The notes under the pieces: generated by a model
Seen by the model: only the letters and a program-made list of their open reading frames with translations
Database searches by the model: none
What the model was told of the DNA's origin: nothing
From: Streptomyces sp. AM 4-1-1
Lineage (GTDB): Bacteria > Actinomycetota > Actinomycetes > Streptomycetales > Streptomycetaceae
NCBI RefSeq assembly: GCF_029167625.1
Contig: NZ_CP119145.1
Location: 6,634,001-6,698,000, forward strand
Length of the DNA stretch: 64,000 nucleotides
Reading direction: 5' to 3'
In this document: piece by piece, positions 41,831 to 53,309 of the stretch
How positions within the stretch are numbered: the stretch's first letter is position 1
Layout of the letters: each line of letters opens with the position of its first letter
Translations under genes and position numbers: made by a program

Positions 41831-42667
41831 ATGAGACCGCGATCGGGCCCCACCGTCCAGCACCGGGTCCTGGCGGTCCGGCTCCGGCTGCTGCGGGAGC
41901 GCGCCGGAGTCGGTCTGCGGACCGCCGCCGACGCGCTGGGGGCCCACCCGGCCACCGTGCGCCGCATCGAACGCGCCGAGACGGGCCTCGACGCGCGACA
42001 GGTCCAGCTCCTCCTGGACTGCTACGGCGTGCCCGCCGCCGAGGCCGAACCGATCATGGCGGGCCTCGGTGTAGCGAACGTCCCCGGCTGGTGGCACGAG
42101 TGGCGCGACGTCATGGCCCCCTGGCAGCAGGACGTCATCGGCATGGAGTCATCGGCCGCCCTCGTCCGCACCTGGCACCCGGCGCTGGTGCCCGAACTGC
42201 TGCGCACACCGGCGTACGCCGCCGCCCTGTACGGCTCGCGGTATCCCGACGACACCCCCGACGAGCTCGACAGGCGGGTGGGGCTCCTACGGGAGCGACA
42301 GCGGCGTCTGAGGGCCCGGGGAGCCGCGCTCTGGGCCCTTCTGCCGGCCGCCGCCCTGTACACCCGCGTCGGCGGCACCGCCGTGATGGACGAGCAGCGC
42401 GAGACGCTGGCCGAGGCCGCCCGGCTGCCGCACACCACCGTGCAGGTGGTGCCGCTCGATCACCCGCCGCACCCGATGACCGCGGTTCCACCCCTGCACC
42501 TGTTGCGTGTTCCCGCCCCCGAGATCGGCGATCAGGTCATCCTGGAGACCCCGGGTGTCCGAGTGGACGTCGTCGACGAACCGGGCGCGGTGATGGACTA
42601 CCGCATCCGGCTCGACGCGGCCTGCGCCGCCGCTCCCCACCCGGACACGCCCCTTCCGGTGCGGTGA
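41831..42667 (+). CDS. XRE-family regulator with DUF5753 domain
   Basis: 278 residues. The helix-turn-helix lies at about 14-68 (LRTAADALGAHPATVRRIERAETGLD) and a DUF5753 domain at about 90-260 (LVRTWHPALVPELLRTPAYA, LPHTTVQVVPL). ATG 41831 follows GGAAGG. These regulators usually have a small DUF397 protein gene next to them; none is seen here, and a methyltransferase gene follows 22 bp later. Confidence 0.88.
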   Translation: MRPRSGPTVQHRVLAVRLRLLRERAGVGLRTAADALGAHPATVRRIERAETGLDARQVQLLLDCYGVPAAEAEPIMAGLGVANVPGWWHEWRDVMAPWQQDVIGMESSAALVRTWHPALVPELLRTPAYAAALYGSRYPDDTPDELDRRVGLLRERQRRLRARGAALWALLPAAALYTRVGGTAVMDEQRETLAEAARLPHTTVQVVPLDHPPHPMTAVPPLHLLRVPAPEIGDQVILETPGVRVDVVDEPGAVMDYRIRLDAACAAAPHPDTPLPVR

Positions 42668-42689
42668 GAGAAGCGAGAGAGGTCCCGCC

Positions 42690-43481
42690 ATGACAGAACC
42701 GGACGAGAACCGGATCGACACCTCCGTCCCCCATTCGGCCCGCATCTGGAACTACTGGCTGGGCGGCAAGGACAACTACCCCGCCGACCGGGCCGCCGGC
42801 GACGCCTACAGCGGCATGTTCCCGGACATCGGGGCCTTCGCCCGCGCCTCCCGGGGTTTCCTCGTACGCAGCGTCCGGTACCTCGCCCGCGACGTCGGCA
42901 TCCGCCAGTTCCTCGACGTCGGCGCCGGCCTCCCCACGGAGCTGAACACCCACGAGGTCGCCCAGGCCGTGGCGCCCGAGTCCCGGGTGGTCTACGCCGA
43001 CCACGACCCGCTGGTCCTCCTGCACGTGCACGCCCTGCTGAGCAGCGCGCCCGAGGGGGCCACCGACTACATCAACGCGGACATGCGGGACACCGAAGCC
43101 CTGCTGCGGGCGGCCGACGCGTCACTCGACCTCACGGCCCCCGTCGGTCTGGTCGTCTCCGACGTGCTCGGCCACATCACCGACCTGGACGAGGCCCGTG
43201 ACGTCGTCCGCCGGCTGACCGGCGCCCTCCCCTCGGGCAGCTACCTCTCCCTCAGTCACGCCGCGCCCACCGACCCGGTCCACGTGGCGGCCCAGGAGGC
43301 GTACAACAACTCCGGGGCCATCCCGTACATCCTGCGCACCCCGGAGGAGATCGCCGGATTCTTCGACGGTCTGGAGCTCGTCGAACCGGGCCTCGTCCCC
43401 TGGCCCCGCTGGCGCCCCACCGCCGACACCCCCGCCGGACCGCCCAGCGCGGGATACGGGGCGGTCGCCCGTATCCCGTGA
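42690..43481 (+). CDS. SAM-dependent methyltransferase (Methyltransf_19/DUF574)
   Basis: 263 residues. The family start HSARIWNYWLGGKDNYPAD and the SAM site FLDVGAGLPTELNTHE are both clear, followed by VVYADHDPLVL. This large actinobacterial family is of mostly unknown substrate. It lies 22 bp after the XRE gene and probably shares its transcript, ending in the hairpin at 43489-43518. Confidence 0.9.
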   Translation: MTEPDENRIDTSVPHSARIWNYWLGGKDNYPADRAAGDAYSGMFPDIGAFARASRGFLVRSVRYLARDVGIRQFLDVGAGLPTELNTHEVAQAVAPESRVVYADHDPLVLLHVHALLSSAPEGATDYINADMRDTEALLRAADASLDLTAPVGLVVSDVLGHITDLDEARDVVRRLTGALPSGSYLSLSHAAPTDPVHVAAQEAYNNSGAIPYILRTPEEIAGFFDGLELVEPGLVPWPRWRPTADTPAGPPSAGYGAVARIP

Positions 43482-43488
43482 GCCCGCG

Positions 43489-43518
43489 AGCGCCGCCCGG
43501 GATGCGCCGGGCGGCGCT
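43489..43518. terminator. Hairpin terminator
   Basis: A perfect 12-bp stem (43489-43500 with 43507-43518), 8 bp after the methyltransferase stop. Confidence 0.75.
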
Positions 43519-43536
43519 TGCGGGCAGCGTGGTGGA

Positions 43537-44676
43537 GTGCCGCAGCTGCGTAGGGCCCAGTGGATTCCGGTCGGTGTCATCGTGCTGGCCGTGGTCATCG
43601 ACCTCGTCACCCCGCCCGATGTGACGTCCGCGCCGCTCCTGATGGCCGCGCCGGTCGCCGCCGCGCCGCTGCTCGGCCTGCGCGGGATCATCGGTGTCGG
43701 AATCGCGTCCATGGTGGTCCACGCGGTCCTCGCGTGGGTGGACGGAACCTTCGGCTGGCGCGCCGGAGTGGCCAACCAGATCACCCTGGCGTCCGTCACC
43801 GCCCTCGCCGTCCTGATCAACCGGACCCTGCACAGTCAGCACGCCAGGACCAGACGCGCCGAGCAGATCGCGGCCATCGCCCAGACGGCCGTGCTGCCCC
43901 GGCCGCCCGCGCGCATCGGCGCCCTGCACATCGCCGCGCGCTATGTGCCCGCGGAGGACGAGGCGACGATCGGCGGAGATCTGTACGTGGTGCAGGCCAC
44001 CCCGTACGGCACCCGCGTCATGGTCGGTGACGTGCGGGGCAAGGGACTGGGCGCGGTGAGCGCGGTCAGTGCCGACATCGGTGCCTTCCGGTACGCGGCC
44101 GACGAGGCCGAGGACCTTCCGCAGCTGGTGAACTGGCTGGAGCGGGCGCTCCTGCGCGAGGGCGAGCGACGCGGCGGGCAACAACAGGAGGAAGGCTTCA
44201 CGACGGCCCTCATCGCGGAGTTCTCCACGGACCTCGACGTCGTACGCCTGGTCAACCGCGGCCACCCACCGCCCCTGCTCCTCGCCGCGGACGGCTCGGC
44301 GACCCTGCTCGAAGCATCGGAGGAGGCGCCCCCGCTGGGAATGAGCGCCCTGGGCATGTGGTCGGCCCCGGTGGACTCCTTCGCGTTCCCGCCCGGCTCC
44401 ACCCTGCTCTGCTACACGGACGGCGTCACCGAGTCGCGGGACGCCACCGGCACCTTCTACGACCCCGTCGTCCGGCTCCCGCTCCTGCTCGGCCGCCGCA
44501 CGCGGCCGGCCCGGCCCGCGGCGCCGGGCCAGATCCTCGACACACTGATCCAGGACGTCCGACGGCACAGCGGCGGCACACCCCAGGACGACCAGGCACT
44601 GCTCGCCCTGCACCACCCCCGTCCCGGACAGGAACCCGCCCCGGACGATCGGGACCCGTCCCGGACGCCGCTCTGA
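43537..44676 (+). CDS. Membrane-anchored SpoIIE-type PP2C phosphatase
   Basis: 379 residues. Three or four membrane helices fill residues 10-95, followed by a SpoIIE/RsbU-type phosphatase domain: [36 protein letters not shown] and DDQALLAL carry the metal-binding aspartates. Such phosphatases dephosphorylate anti-sigma antagonists in partner-switching systems. GTG 43537 starts just after a terminator. Nearby anti-sigma-like ATPase genes are possible partners. Confidence 0.88.
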   Translation: MPQLRRAQWIPVGVIVLAVVIDLVTPPDVTSAPLLMAAPVAAAPLLGLRGIIGVGIASMVVHAVLAWVDGTFGWRAGVANQITLASVTALAVLINRTLHSQHARTRRAEQIAAIAQTAVLPRPPARIGALHIAARYVPAEDEATIGGDLYVVQATPYGTRVMVGDVRGKGLGAVSAVSADIGAFRYAADEAEDLPQLVNWLERALLREGERRGGQQQEEGFTTALIAEFSTDLDVVRLVNRGHPPPLLLAADGSATLLEASEEAPPLGMSALGMWSAPVDSFAFPPGSTLLCYTDGVTESRDATGTFYDPVVRLPLLLGRRTRPARPAAPGQILDTLIQDVRRHSGGTPQDDQALLALHHPRPGQEPAPDDRDPSRTPL

Positions 44677-44773
44677 GACCGCCGCGCCCGGCCGTGCGCG
44701 TACCGGCATGATGGAGGTCCCCGCGGACGGATCACCCGGCCGCGGCCGGCCCTTCGACGACGGGACAGACACG

Positions 44774-45220
44774 ATGCCGCTCACAGGCGAGTACGAGCCC
44801 AGCCCCTCCGAGTGGGTGCGTGAACAGGTCGCGCTCATCGAGAGCTCCGGAGGCACCGAAGGGACGACGATGCGCGGTATGCCCGTCGTCCTTCTCACCA
44901 CCCGGGGCGCCAAGAGCGGCAAGATCCGCAAGACGCCTCTGATGCGGGTCGAGCACGACGGGACGTACGCCGTGGTGGCCTCTCAGGGCGGCGCGCCCAA
45001 GCACCCCGTCTGGTACCACAACATCACGGCCGACCCCAGGGTGGAGCTCCAGGACGGCCCGGTCCGGCAGGACATGAGGGCCCGTGAGGTCACCGGGGAG
45101 GAGAAGGCGCTCTGGTGGGGGCGCGCGGTCGAGGCGTTCCCCGATTACGCCGACTACCAGACGAAGACGGACCGGCAGATTCCGGTCTTCGTCCTGGAGC
45201 CCGTCGCCGGGAACCACTGA
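44774..45220 (+). CDS. Deazaflavin (F420)-dependent nitroreductase-family protein
   Basis: 148 residues of the DDN/FDOR group: [34 protein letters not shown] and VFVLEPV are standard blocks. These enzymes use reduced F420 on quinones and other substrates. ATG 44774 is chosen because the conserved region begins there; two in-frame ATGs lie at 44708 and 44711. Confidence 0.88.
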   Translation: MPLTGEYEPSPSEWVREQVALIESSGGTEGTTMRGMPVVLLTTRGAKSGKIRKTPLMRVEHDGTYAVVASQGGAPKHPVWYHNITADPRVELQDGPVRQDMRAREVTGEEKALWWGRAVEAFPDYADYQTKTDRQIPVFVLEPVAGNH

Positions 45221-45273
45221 CCGAAGCCACGTCAGGGGCCGGCCGCCCCGAACCACCGACCGCCGAGCCTGTT

Positions 45274-45308
45274 CACCGACCACCGACCACCGACCACCGA
45301 CCACCGAC
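45274..45308. repeat. Seven-base tandem repeat
   Basis: Five perfect copies of CACCGAC follow one another in the 249-bp gap before the WhiB gene. Copy number is likely to vary between strains. Confidence 0.8.
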
Positions 45309-45469
45309 CGAGCGGTGCCCACCGGCCCCGCGCCCGGCCGGGCGGACGTCGGCCGAACTCCCTTTCTCCGGTGGCTCCTACGTCTCCTGTGGTTTCAGCC
45401 GTCCGATGTCGGTCACCCGCAGTACGCGGAACCGAATACGTCCGACAACGGAACCAGGAGTGGAGAACC

Positions 45470-45724
45470 ATGGAGAACTGGCGCATGAGCGCGGCCTGCC
45501 GTGACGAGGATCCCGACCTGTTCTTCCCCATCGGGAGCAGCGGACCCGCGCTTCTCCAGGTAGAGGAGGCGAAGGCCGTGTGCCGGGGCTGCCCGGTGCG
45601 GGAACAGTGCCTGCGGTGGGCGTTGGAGAACAGTCAGGACTCCGGCGTGTGGGGCGGCCTGAGCGAGAACGAACGGCGCGCCCTGAAGCGCCGCACCCGC
45701 AAGACCGCCAGGGGCACCGGCTGA
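45470..45724 (+). CDS. WhiB-family iron-sulfur regulator
   Basis: 84 residues. Cys10, Cys38, Cys41 and Cys47 bind the 4Fe-4S cluster (AACRDEDPDLFFP, AVCRGCPVREQC). The GVWGG turn (59-63) and the basic tail (RRALKRRTRKTAR) interact with RNA polymerase and DNA. Overall closest to the WhiB1/WblE group, judging from EEAKAVC and GLSENERR. ATG 45470 follows AGGAG. Confidence 0.93.
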   Translation: MENWRMSAACRDEDPDLFFPIGSSGPALLQVEEAKAVCRGCPVREQCLRWALENSQDSGVWGGLSENERRALKRRTRKTARGTG

Positions 45725-45871
45725 CGGCCGGTGCCGAGGCCCGGCCGCCGGCCGGCCGCGTCCCCGTGGCCGGGGTCGGCCGGTCCGTGACCGTCGACCC
45801 GAACGCCCCCCGGGACCCGCGTCCCCCGGACGCCGACCGCGGGGAGAACCCTGGGTCCGCTGCTCCCCTGA

Positions 45872-48363
<2,492 letters not shown>

Positions 48364-48422
48364 GTACACCACCTTGTCCCTTCGGGGCGGCCGCGTCGTC
48401 GTCCCTGAGACGGCGATCCGGC

Positions 48423-48440
48423 GTACTGCCCTGGTAGTAC
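48423..48440. promoter_or_regulatory. Inverted repeat in a divergent promoter region
   Basis: CGTACT and AGTACG arms (48422-48427 and 48436-48441) lie between the DMT transporter and FhuF-like genes. A shared regulator site is possible; no iron-box consensus was seen. Confidence 0.35.
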
Positions 48441-48567
48441 GAGGGTGGAGACCAGGTCCTCCTCCCGACGGTAGTCCTGGTCCCGCCACATCTCAGAACG
48501 GGCGCCCGGGGCGGCTACGGTGAGCCACGGGACGCGACGGTCGCGAGGCCCGGAAGGAGCGGCGGAC

Positions 48568-49281
48568 ATGGAACTGGCCGCACCGGCCCCGATGGGCGGG
48601 TTCTTCGCCCTGCGGACCACTCCCGTGCCCGGTGGCGACCACCGCCCACTGGCCCGGCTGTACGCGGGGGAGACCGCGCCGCTCACCGACCGGATCGACA
48701 CGGTGGCGGCCCGGCTGGGCACCTCCGAACGCCGGGTCGCCGCGTCGGTCGCGCACCTGGGACTGGCCGCACGGCTCTGGTCGGTCGTGCTCGCCCCCGC
48801 CGTGCTCCACGGCAGGCTGCCCGATCCGACGCCCGACCGGCTCTGCTGGGACCCGGCGCGGACCACGCCCGACGATCTGTGGCTGGAGCTGCCGCCGGAC
48901 GGCACGGGCCCGTACCGGCCGGGTACCGCCGCGGACATCCGAGAGGCCGTCCAGTACGGGCACCTCTCGCCGCTCGCGGCCGCGGTACGCGCCGACGCGC
49001 ACGTCTCGGCGTCCCTGCTGTGGGGAAACGCGGGCTCGGCGCTCGCGGGGGCCGTCCGGGAACTGATCGGCTGGGCCCGTGCGCACGGGCGCCCGGAGGT
49101 GGCCGGGCGGACCCGGGAGCTGGCGGCGGAGCTCTTCGACCACCCTGATCTGCGGGACACCGGGGCCCCGCACGGCCCCGGCTTCCGGCGCCGGAGCTGC
49201 TGTCTCCACTACCGGTCCCCGGGCGGCGGCCTGTGCGGGGACTGCGTCTTCGACCGGCCGCCTACGGGGGTCCGGCGCTGA
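48568..49281 (+). CDS. FhuF-like 2Fe-2S protein
   Basis: 237 residues. The C-terminal motif C-C-x10-C-x2-C (SCCLHYRSPGGGLCGDC) is that of FhuF ferric-siderophore reductases. The middle holds the FhuF-type helical region with ASLLWGNAGSALAGAVREL. ATG 48568 follows AAGGAG. It probably reduces a ferric complex in the cytoplasm, although no siderophore gene is adjacent. Confidence 0.85.
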   Translation: MELAAPAPMGGFFALRTTPVPGGDHRPLARLYAGETAPLTDRIDTVAARLGTSERRVAASVAHLGLAARLWSVVLAPAVLHGRLPDPTPDRLCWDPARTTPDDLWLELPPDGTGPYRPGTAADIREAVQYGHLSPLAAAVRADAHVSASLLWGNAGSALAGAVRELIGWARAHGRPEVAGRTRELAAELFDHPDLRDTGAPHGPGFRRRSCCLHYRSPGGGLCGDCVFDRPPTGVRR

Positions 49282-49354
49282 GCCGCGTACGGCCGTGCGG
49301 GACCTGAAGGGCCGGGAAGGAGCGAAAAGGCCCGGACGGGTGGACCCTTGGGGT

Positions 49355-49615
49355 ATGGACAACGACAACACCGACACCGTTCTCCGTAACACCTCCGTAC
49401 CCATGGACGCCGCCGGACGTCAGCCGGTGCGCGGGGCGCCCGGCACGGTCGCGCCGCAGGAGACCCCGCCCGCGGAGTCCTCGACCGGTTCCGAGACCGG
49501 CCCGCGCGACGACCTCAGCCCCGGGTGGAGCTGGGGGCCACTGCTGGTCATCGGGGTGGTCGTGGTGCTCTGCGCCGCGTTCTTCCTGGCGTACGCGCTG
49601 ATCGTGGCGTTCTGA
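49355..49615 (+). CDS. Small single-span membrane protein (DUF6480-like)
   Basis: 86 residues: a Pro/Thr/Ser-rich N-terminal part (TPPAESSTGSETGPR) and one C-terminal membrane helix (WGPLLVIGVVVVLCAAFFL). It resembles small DUF6480-type proteins of streptomycetes; the function is unknown. Its last seven codons and stop are part of a perfect 29-bp tandem duplication. Confidence 0.7.
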   Translation: MDNDNTDTVLRNTSVPMDAAGRQPVRGAPGTVAPQETPPAESSTGSETGPRDDLSPGWSWGPLLVIGVVVVLCAAFFLAYALIVAF

Positions 49616-49650
49616 CGCGGGACGCGCTGATCGTGGCGTTCTGACGCGGG
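49593..49650. repeat. Perfect 29-bp tandem duplication
   Basis: The 29 bp at 49593-49621, which end the small membrane protein gene and include its TGA, are repeated exactly at 49622-49650, followed by six bases of a third copy. A recent slippage event is the likely cause. Confidence 0.9.
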
Positions 49651-49732
49651 ACGCGCCGACCGAGGCCCCGTCGACCGGCACGCGCACGCGCCGCCACACG
49701 ACCGTGCGTGCCTCCGGTCGGCCCCCGCCGCG

Positions 49733-50404
49733 TCACTCCCCGTCGCGGGACGCGCTCAGGACCGCGGTCACCTCGTCGTCCTCCACCTGGTCGAAGACCT
49801 CGTACCACTGCCCGACCGAACCGAACGGTTCCGGCCGTCGCAGACACAGCAGTTCGTCGCACTCCGCGCGCAGCGCGGTCACGGCCTCCGCCGAACCCAC
49901 CGGGACGGCAAGCAGCACCCGGGCCGGTTCCATCGTCCGTACGGCGCGCAGCGCGGCCCGCGCGGTGACACCGGTCGCCAGCCCGTCGTCGACCACGACG
50001 ACGGTCCGGCCGCGGACATCGAGAGGCGGGCGCCCGGCGCGGTAGAGCGATTCGCGCCGCCGCAGTTCCGTCCGCTCACGCGCGGCCCGGTCCGCCAGAC
50101 GCTCGGGCGTCAGCCCCAGCGCGGCCAGGGCCCGCTCGTCGTACAGCGCCGGCCCCTCACCGGCCACCGCCCCGACGCCGAACTCCTGGTTGAACGGTGC
50201 GCCGATCTTGCGGGCCACGAGCACGTCCAGCGGTGCTCCCAGCTTCCTCGCGACCTCGGCGGCCACCGGGACCCCGCCGCGCGGCAGCGCCAGTACGACG
50301 GCGTCGGGGAGCGGGCCCCCGGCCCCCCGCGCGTCCTCGGCGAGCCGGTCGGCGAGCGCGCGCCCGGCCTCCTCGCGGTCGTGGAACCGGTCCTCGGAAC
50401 TCAT
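49733..50404 (-). CDS. Phosphoribosyltransferase-family protein
   Basis: 223 residues with a type I phosphoribosyltransferase fold. The PRPP-binding motif is VVVVDDGLATGVTA, and ALPRGGVPVAAEVA and KIGAPFNQEFGVGAVA are blocks of the group often fused or linked to dienelactone hydrolase-type proteins. ATG 50402-50404. Its base or other substrate is unknown; proteins of this group are often stress-induced in actinobacteria, which would fit the neighbouring signalling block. Confidence 0.87.
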   Translation of the reverse strand: MSSEDRFHDREEAGRALADRLAEDARGAGGPLPDAVVLALPRGGVPVAAEVARKLGAPLDVLVARKIGAPFNQEFGVGAVAGEGPALYDERALAALGLTPERLADRAARERTELRRRESLYRAGRPPLDVRGRTVVVVDDGLATGVTARAALRAVRTMEPARVLLAVPVGSAEAVTALRAECDELLCLRRPEPFGSVGQWYEVFDQVEDDEVTAVLSASRDGE

Positions 50405-50604
50405 GCGCAGCTCACTTCCCTCGCGGGCCGCCCGCGGACCCACGGGGCATCATCCCGGCCTCGGGCGCCCGTCGGCGGCAGGCGTCCCGAGTCCGGTTCC
50501 GGCGCTCATCCGTAGGGACCAGTCCGACGCCGGGGCCGGGGCTCGTACAGGACTCCCGTCACGCCTGCGGCGCGAGCGACCCCTGACGACCGTCCCCGGG
50601 ATCG

Positions 50605-51063
50605 TCAGCCGCTGAGCCGGAACTCCGCCCGTATCCGTTTGCCCACCGGCACCCGTTCGGCGGTCAGCCGGTCGCACAGCGCCATGACGATCTCGATGCC
50701 GTGGCCGCCCGGTCGGCTGGGATCGGGCGCGTACAGCAGTGGCAGGGCCGTGCTGCTGTCGTAGACGGTCACGCTGACGGTGTCGGCGGTCCCCTCCAGC
50801 TCCAGCATGTACGGGCCCTGGCTGTAACGGTCGGCGTTGGTGACGAGTTCGCTCACAGCCAGCATCAGATCGCTGCGGGTGTGCTCGCCCAGCACCGCCA
50901 GCCATTCCGCCACCAGGCGGGTCAAAAAGCGGTCGGCGAGCGCGCGGGCCCGCGCGATGCAGCCGGGTTCGCCGTCGAAGACCTCGGCGGTGTGCAGTGC
51001 CTCGACCGGTCGACCGCGGTCGCCCGCGCGGCCCGCCGGTCGCGAGGTGAGCTGTTCGTTCAT
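50605..51063 (-). CDS. Anti-sigma-factor-like ATP-binding protein (HATPase)
   Basis: 152 residues with a GHKL ATPase fold: VSELVTNADRYS is the N box and DPSRPGGHGIEIVMALCDR the G2 region. ATG 51061-51063 has GGAG close upstream; an in-frame ATG at 51102 has none. It follows the response-regulator gene by 99 bp and may be the partner-switching kinase for the sigma factor at 54758-55645. Confidence 0.82.
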   Translation of the reverse strand: MNEQLTSRPAGRAGDRGRPVEALHTAEVFDGEPGCIARARALADRFLTRLVAEWLAVLGEHTRSDLMLAVSELVTNADRYSQGPYMLELEGTADTVSVTVYDSSTALPLLYAPDPSRPGGHGIEIVMALCDRLTAERVPVGKRIRAEFRLSG

Positions 51064-51162
51064 GTGCTCCAGCCAAGGCTCCGCAGGGAGGTCGCAGACC
51101 ATTTCTGAATGGCTCGTCTACCCGGGATGGACACGCCCACGCCAGGAAGAAAGTGCTGAATG

Positions 51163-51606
51163 TCACACACGGCCGGGCAACCGGACCACGGTGACGAAGA
51201 AGTCGTCGATCTGCCGCACCGCCGCCATGAACTGATCGAGATCGACGGGCTTGGTGACGTACGCGTTGGCGTGCAGGCTGTAGCTGCGCAGGATGTCCTC
51301 CTCCGCCGAGGAGGTGGTGAGCACGACCACGGGGATCGTGGTCAGCTCCGGGTCCGTCTTGATCTGCTCCAGCACCTGGCGCCCGTCGTACTTGGGCAGA
51401 TTGAGGTCGAGAAGGATCAGGTCCGGCCGGGGCGCGTCGGTGAACTCACCCCGGCGGTACAGGAAGTCCAGGGCCTCCTTCCCGTCCCGCGCCACATGGA
51501 GGGTGTTCCCGATCTTGTTGTGCTCGAAGGCCTCGCGGGTCATCAGGACATCGCCCGGGTCGTCCTCCACCAGAAGGACCTCTACGGGGTGGGCGGGGGT
51601 GTTCAC
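51163..51606 (-). CDS. CheY-like response regulator (single receiver domain)
   Basis: 147 residues, only a receiver domain of the Rcp1 type found with phytochrome-like kinases. Phosphoacceptor Asp lies in LILLDLNLPKYDG; the acidic pair is VEDDPGD, and Thr and Lys are in VLTTSS and VTKPVD. GTG 51604-51606 overlaps the kinase gene stop by 4 bp. Confidence 0.92.
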   Translation of the reverse strand: MNTPAHPVEVLLVEDDPGDVLMTREAFEHNKIGNTLHVARDGKEALDFLYRRGEFTDAPRPDLILLDLNLPKYDGRQVLEQIKTDPELTTIPVVVLTTSSAEEDILRSYSLHANAYVTKPVDLDQFMAAVRQIDDFFVTVVRLPGRV

Positions 51607-53309
51607 AGTGTTTCTCCCGAGGGGATGCTGACCGCGGCGGGTTCCGGGGACTCCGCCGCGCTGGGGCCCGGCACGGCGGAGGCGGCCGGCAGGGTGAAGT
51701 GGATGAGGGTGCCCTCGGCCGGTGCGGAGTCCAGCCAGATCCGGCCGCCGTGGAACTCGATGATCTTCCGGCAGAGCGCGAGGCCGATGCCCGTGCCCTC
51801 GTACTCGTCCCTGGCGTGCAGCCGCTGGAAGATGACGAACACCTTGTCCGCGAACTCGGACGGGATGCCGATGCCGTTGTCCGCGATCGTGAAGTGCCAG
51901 TCCCTGTCCTCCCGCACACAGCCGACCGTGATCCGGCAGGGCACGTCCGGGCGGCGGAACTTCACCGCGTTGCCGATCAGGTTCTGCCAGACCATGGCCA
52001 GTGTCGTCCCGTCACCGACCAGGACCGGCAAGGGCTCCTCCCGGACGACCTCGGTGCCGGACTCGTCGATGAAGAGGGCCAGATTGCCGAGCGCGCGGTC
52101 CAGCAACTGGTCGAGGTCCACGGGCTTCCAGCTGTCGTGCACCCGACCCACCCGCGAGAACGTCAGCAGATCGTTGATCAGCACCTGCATGCGCTTGGCG
52201 CCGTCGACCGCGAAGCCGATGTACTGCTTGCCCCGGGCGTCCAGCTCGGAGCCGTACCGCTTCTCCAGCAGCTGGCAGAACGAGGCGACCTTCCGCAGCG
52301 GCTCCTGGAGGTCGTGCGAGGCGACGTAGGCGAACTGCTCCAGCTCCGCGTTGGACCGGCGCAGCTCCTCGGTCTGCTCCGCGAGCACCGTCTCGCGCTG
52401 CCGGGACTCCGCCAGCTCCTCCATGATCCGCCGCCGCATGTCCTCGACCGCCGCCCCCACCGCACGCACGTCGGACGGGCCGTGCACCTCGATCCGATGC
52501 TCGAAGGCGCCCGAACTGACCTTGTACGAGGCCGCGCTCAGCGCGCTCAGCGGCCGGCCGACCATGCGGTTCACCAGCAGGCTCAGCGAGAGCACGACCA
52601 GCACGAAGATGACGACGAGGGCGATCAGCACCCGGTCGCGGGTCTGGCGCGCGGCGTCGAGCTGGTCGCGGGCGTGGTCCCGGGCGGCGTCGAGATGGGC
52701 CTGCTGGACGGTGTACAGCCGACGCAGCGTGTCGAACTCGGTCTTGCTCCGCCGCAGCGGTTCCGACGACGCGGAGGCGGGGCCCTCCGTGCGGACCGTC
52801 GCGATCAGCGGTTCGGCGTAGCCCTCACGCCACCGTTGGGCGGCGGCCGCGATCCGGTCGAGATCGTCGTTGTACAGGCGGTCGGGCCCGATCCGGTCCC
52901 GTACCTGCTTCAGGCGCAGCCGCTCGTTCTGCCCGCCCGTCCGGTACGGCTCCAGGAACGACGGCTCACCGGTGAGGGTGTATCCGCGGACCCCGGTCTC
53001 CTGGTCGAGCAGCGAGTTCTGCAACTGGAAGGAGGCGGAGCGGGCGGGCTGGATGCGGTCGACCAGCTCGGTGGTCCGGTCGGATATGCGGGCCAGCACG
53101 AGCCCGCCGACGACCAGGCACCCGCACACCACCAGCACGAAACCGGCCAGGATCAAGTGGATCCAGTTCTGGACGGACAGTCGTCCGGCCGGTCCGGAAG
53201 GGGAAGCGTCCGCGCCCTCCGCCGTGCCCGCGCTGTCCGCCCCGTCCGTGCTCTTCACGATTCCTCCGCTGTGCGCGCCGTCCGTGGCGCCTGGTTCCCC
53301 GCCGGTCAT
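51603..53309 (-). CDS. CHASE3-type sensor histidine kinase
   Basis: 568 residues. A first membrane helix (about 50-72), an extracellular helical CHASE3-like domain (about 75-225) and a second helix (about 235-255) lead to HAMP, a coiled coil, the phospho-His in FAYVASHDLQEP and an HATPase domain (VWQNLIGNAVKF, DNGIGIP, YEGTGIGLALCRK). It overlaps both neighbours (ATGA and GTGA), so receiver-phosphatase, kinase and single receiver are made as a set. The signal is unknown. Confidence 0.92.
   Translation of the reverse strand: MTGGEPGATDGAHSGGIVKSTDGADSAGTAEGADASPSGPAGRLSVQNWIHLILAGFVLVVCGCLVVGGLVLARISDRTTELVDRIQPARSASFQLQNSLLDQETGVRGYTLTGEPSFLEPYRTGGQNERLRLKQVRDRIGPDRLYNDDLDRIAAAAQRWREGYAEPLIATVRTEGPASASSEPLRRSKTEFDTLRRLYTVQQAHLDAARDHARDQLDAARQTRDRVLIALVVIFVLVVLSLSLLVNRMVGRPLSALSAASYKVSSGAFEHRIEVHGPSDVRAVGAAVEDMRRRIMEELAESRQRETVLAEQTEELRRSNAELEQFAYVASHDLQEPLRKVASFCQLLEKRYGSELDARGKQYIGFAVDGAKRMQVLINDLLTFSRVGRVHDSWKPVDLDQLLDRALGNLALFIDESGTEVVREEPLPVLVGDGTTLAMVWQNLIGNAVKFRRPDVPCRITVGCVREDRDWHFTIADNGIGIPSEFADKVFVIFQRLHARDEYEGTGIGLALCRKIIEFHGGRIWLDSAPAEGTLIHFTLPAASAVPGPSAAESPEPAAVSIPSGETL

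Noticed and set aside
48364..48567. Iron box for the FhuF-like gene
   Set aside because: No sequence close to the actinobacterial DmdR/IdeR consensus was found; only a short GTACT inverted repeat is there.
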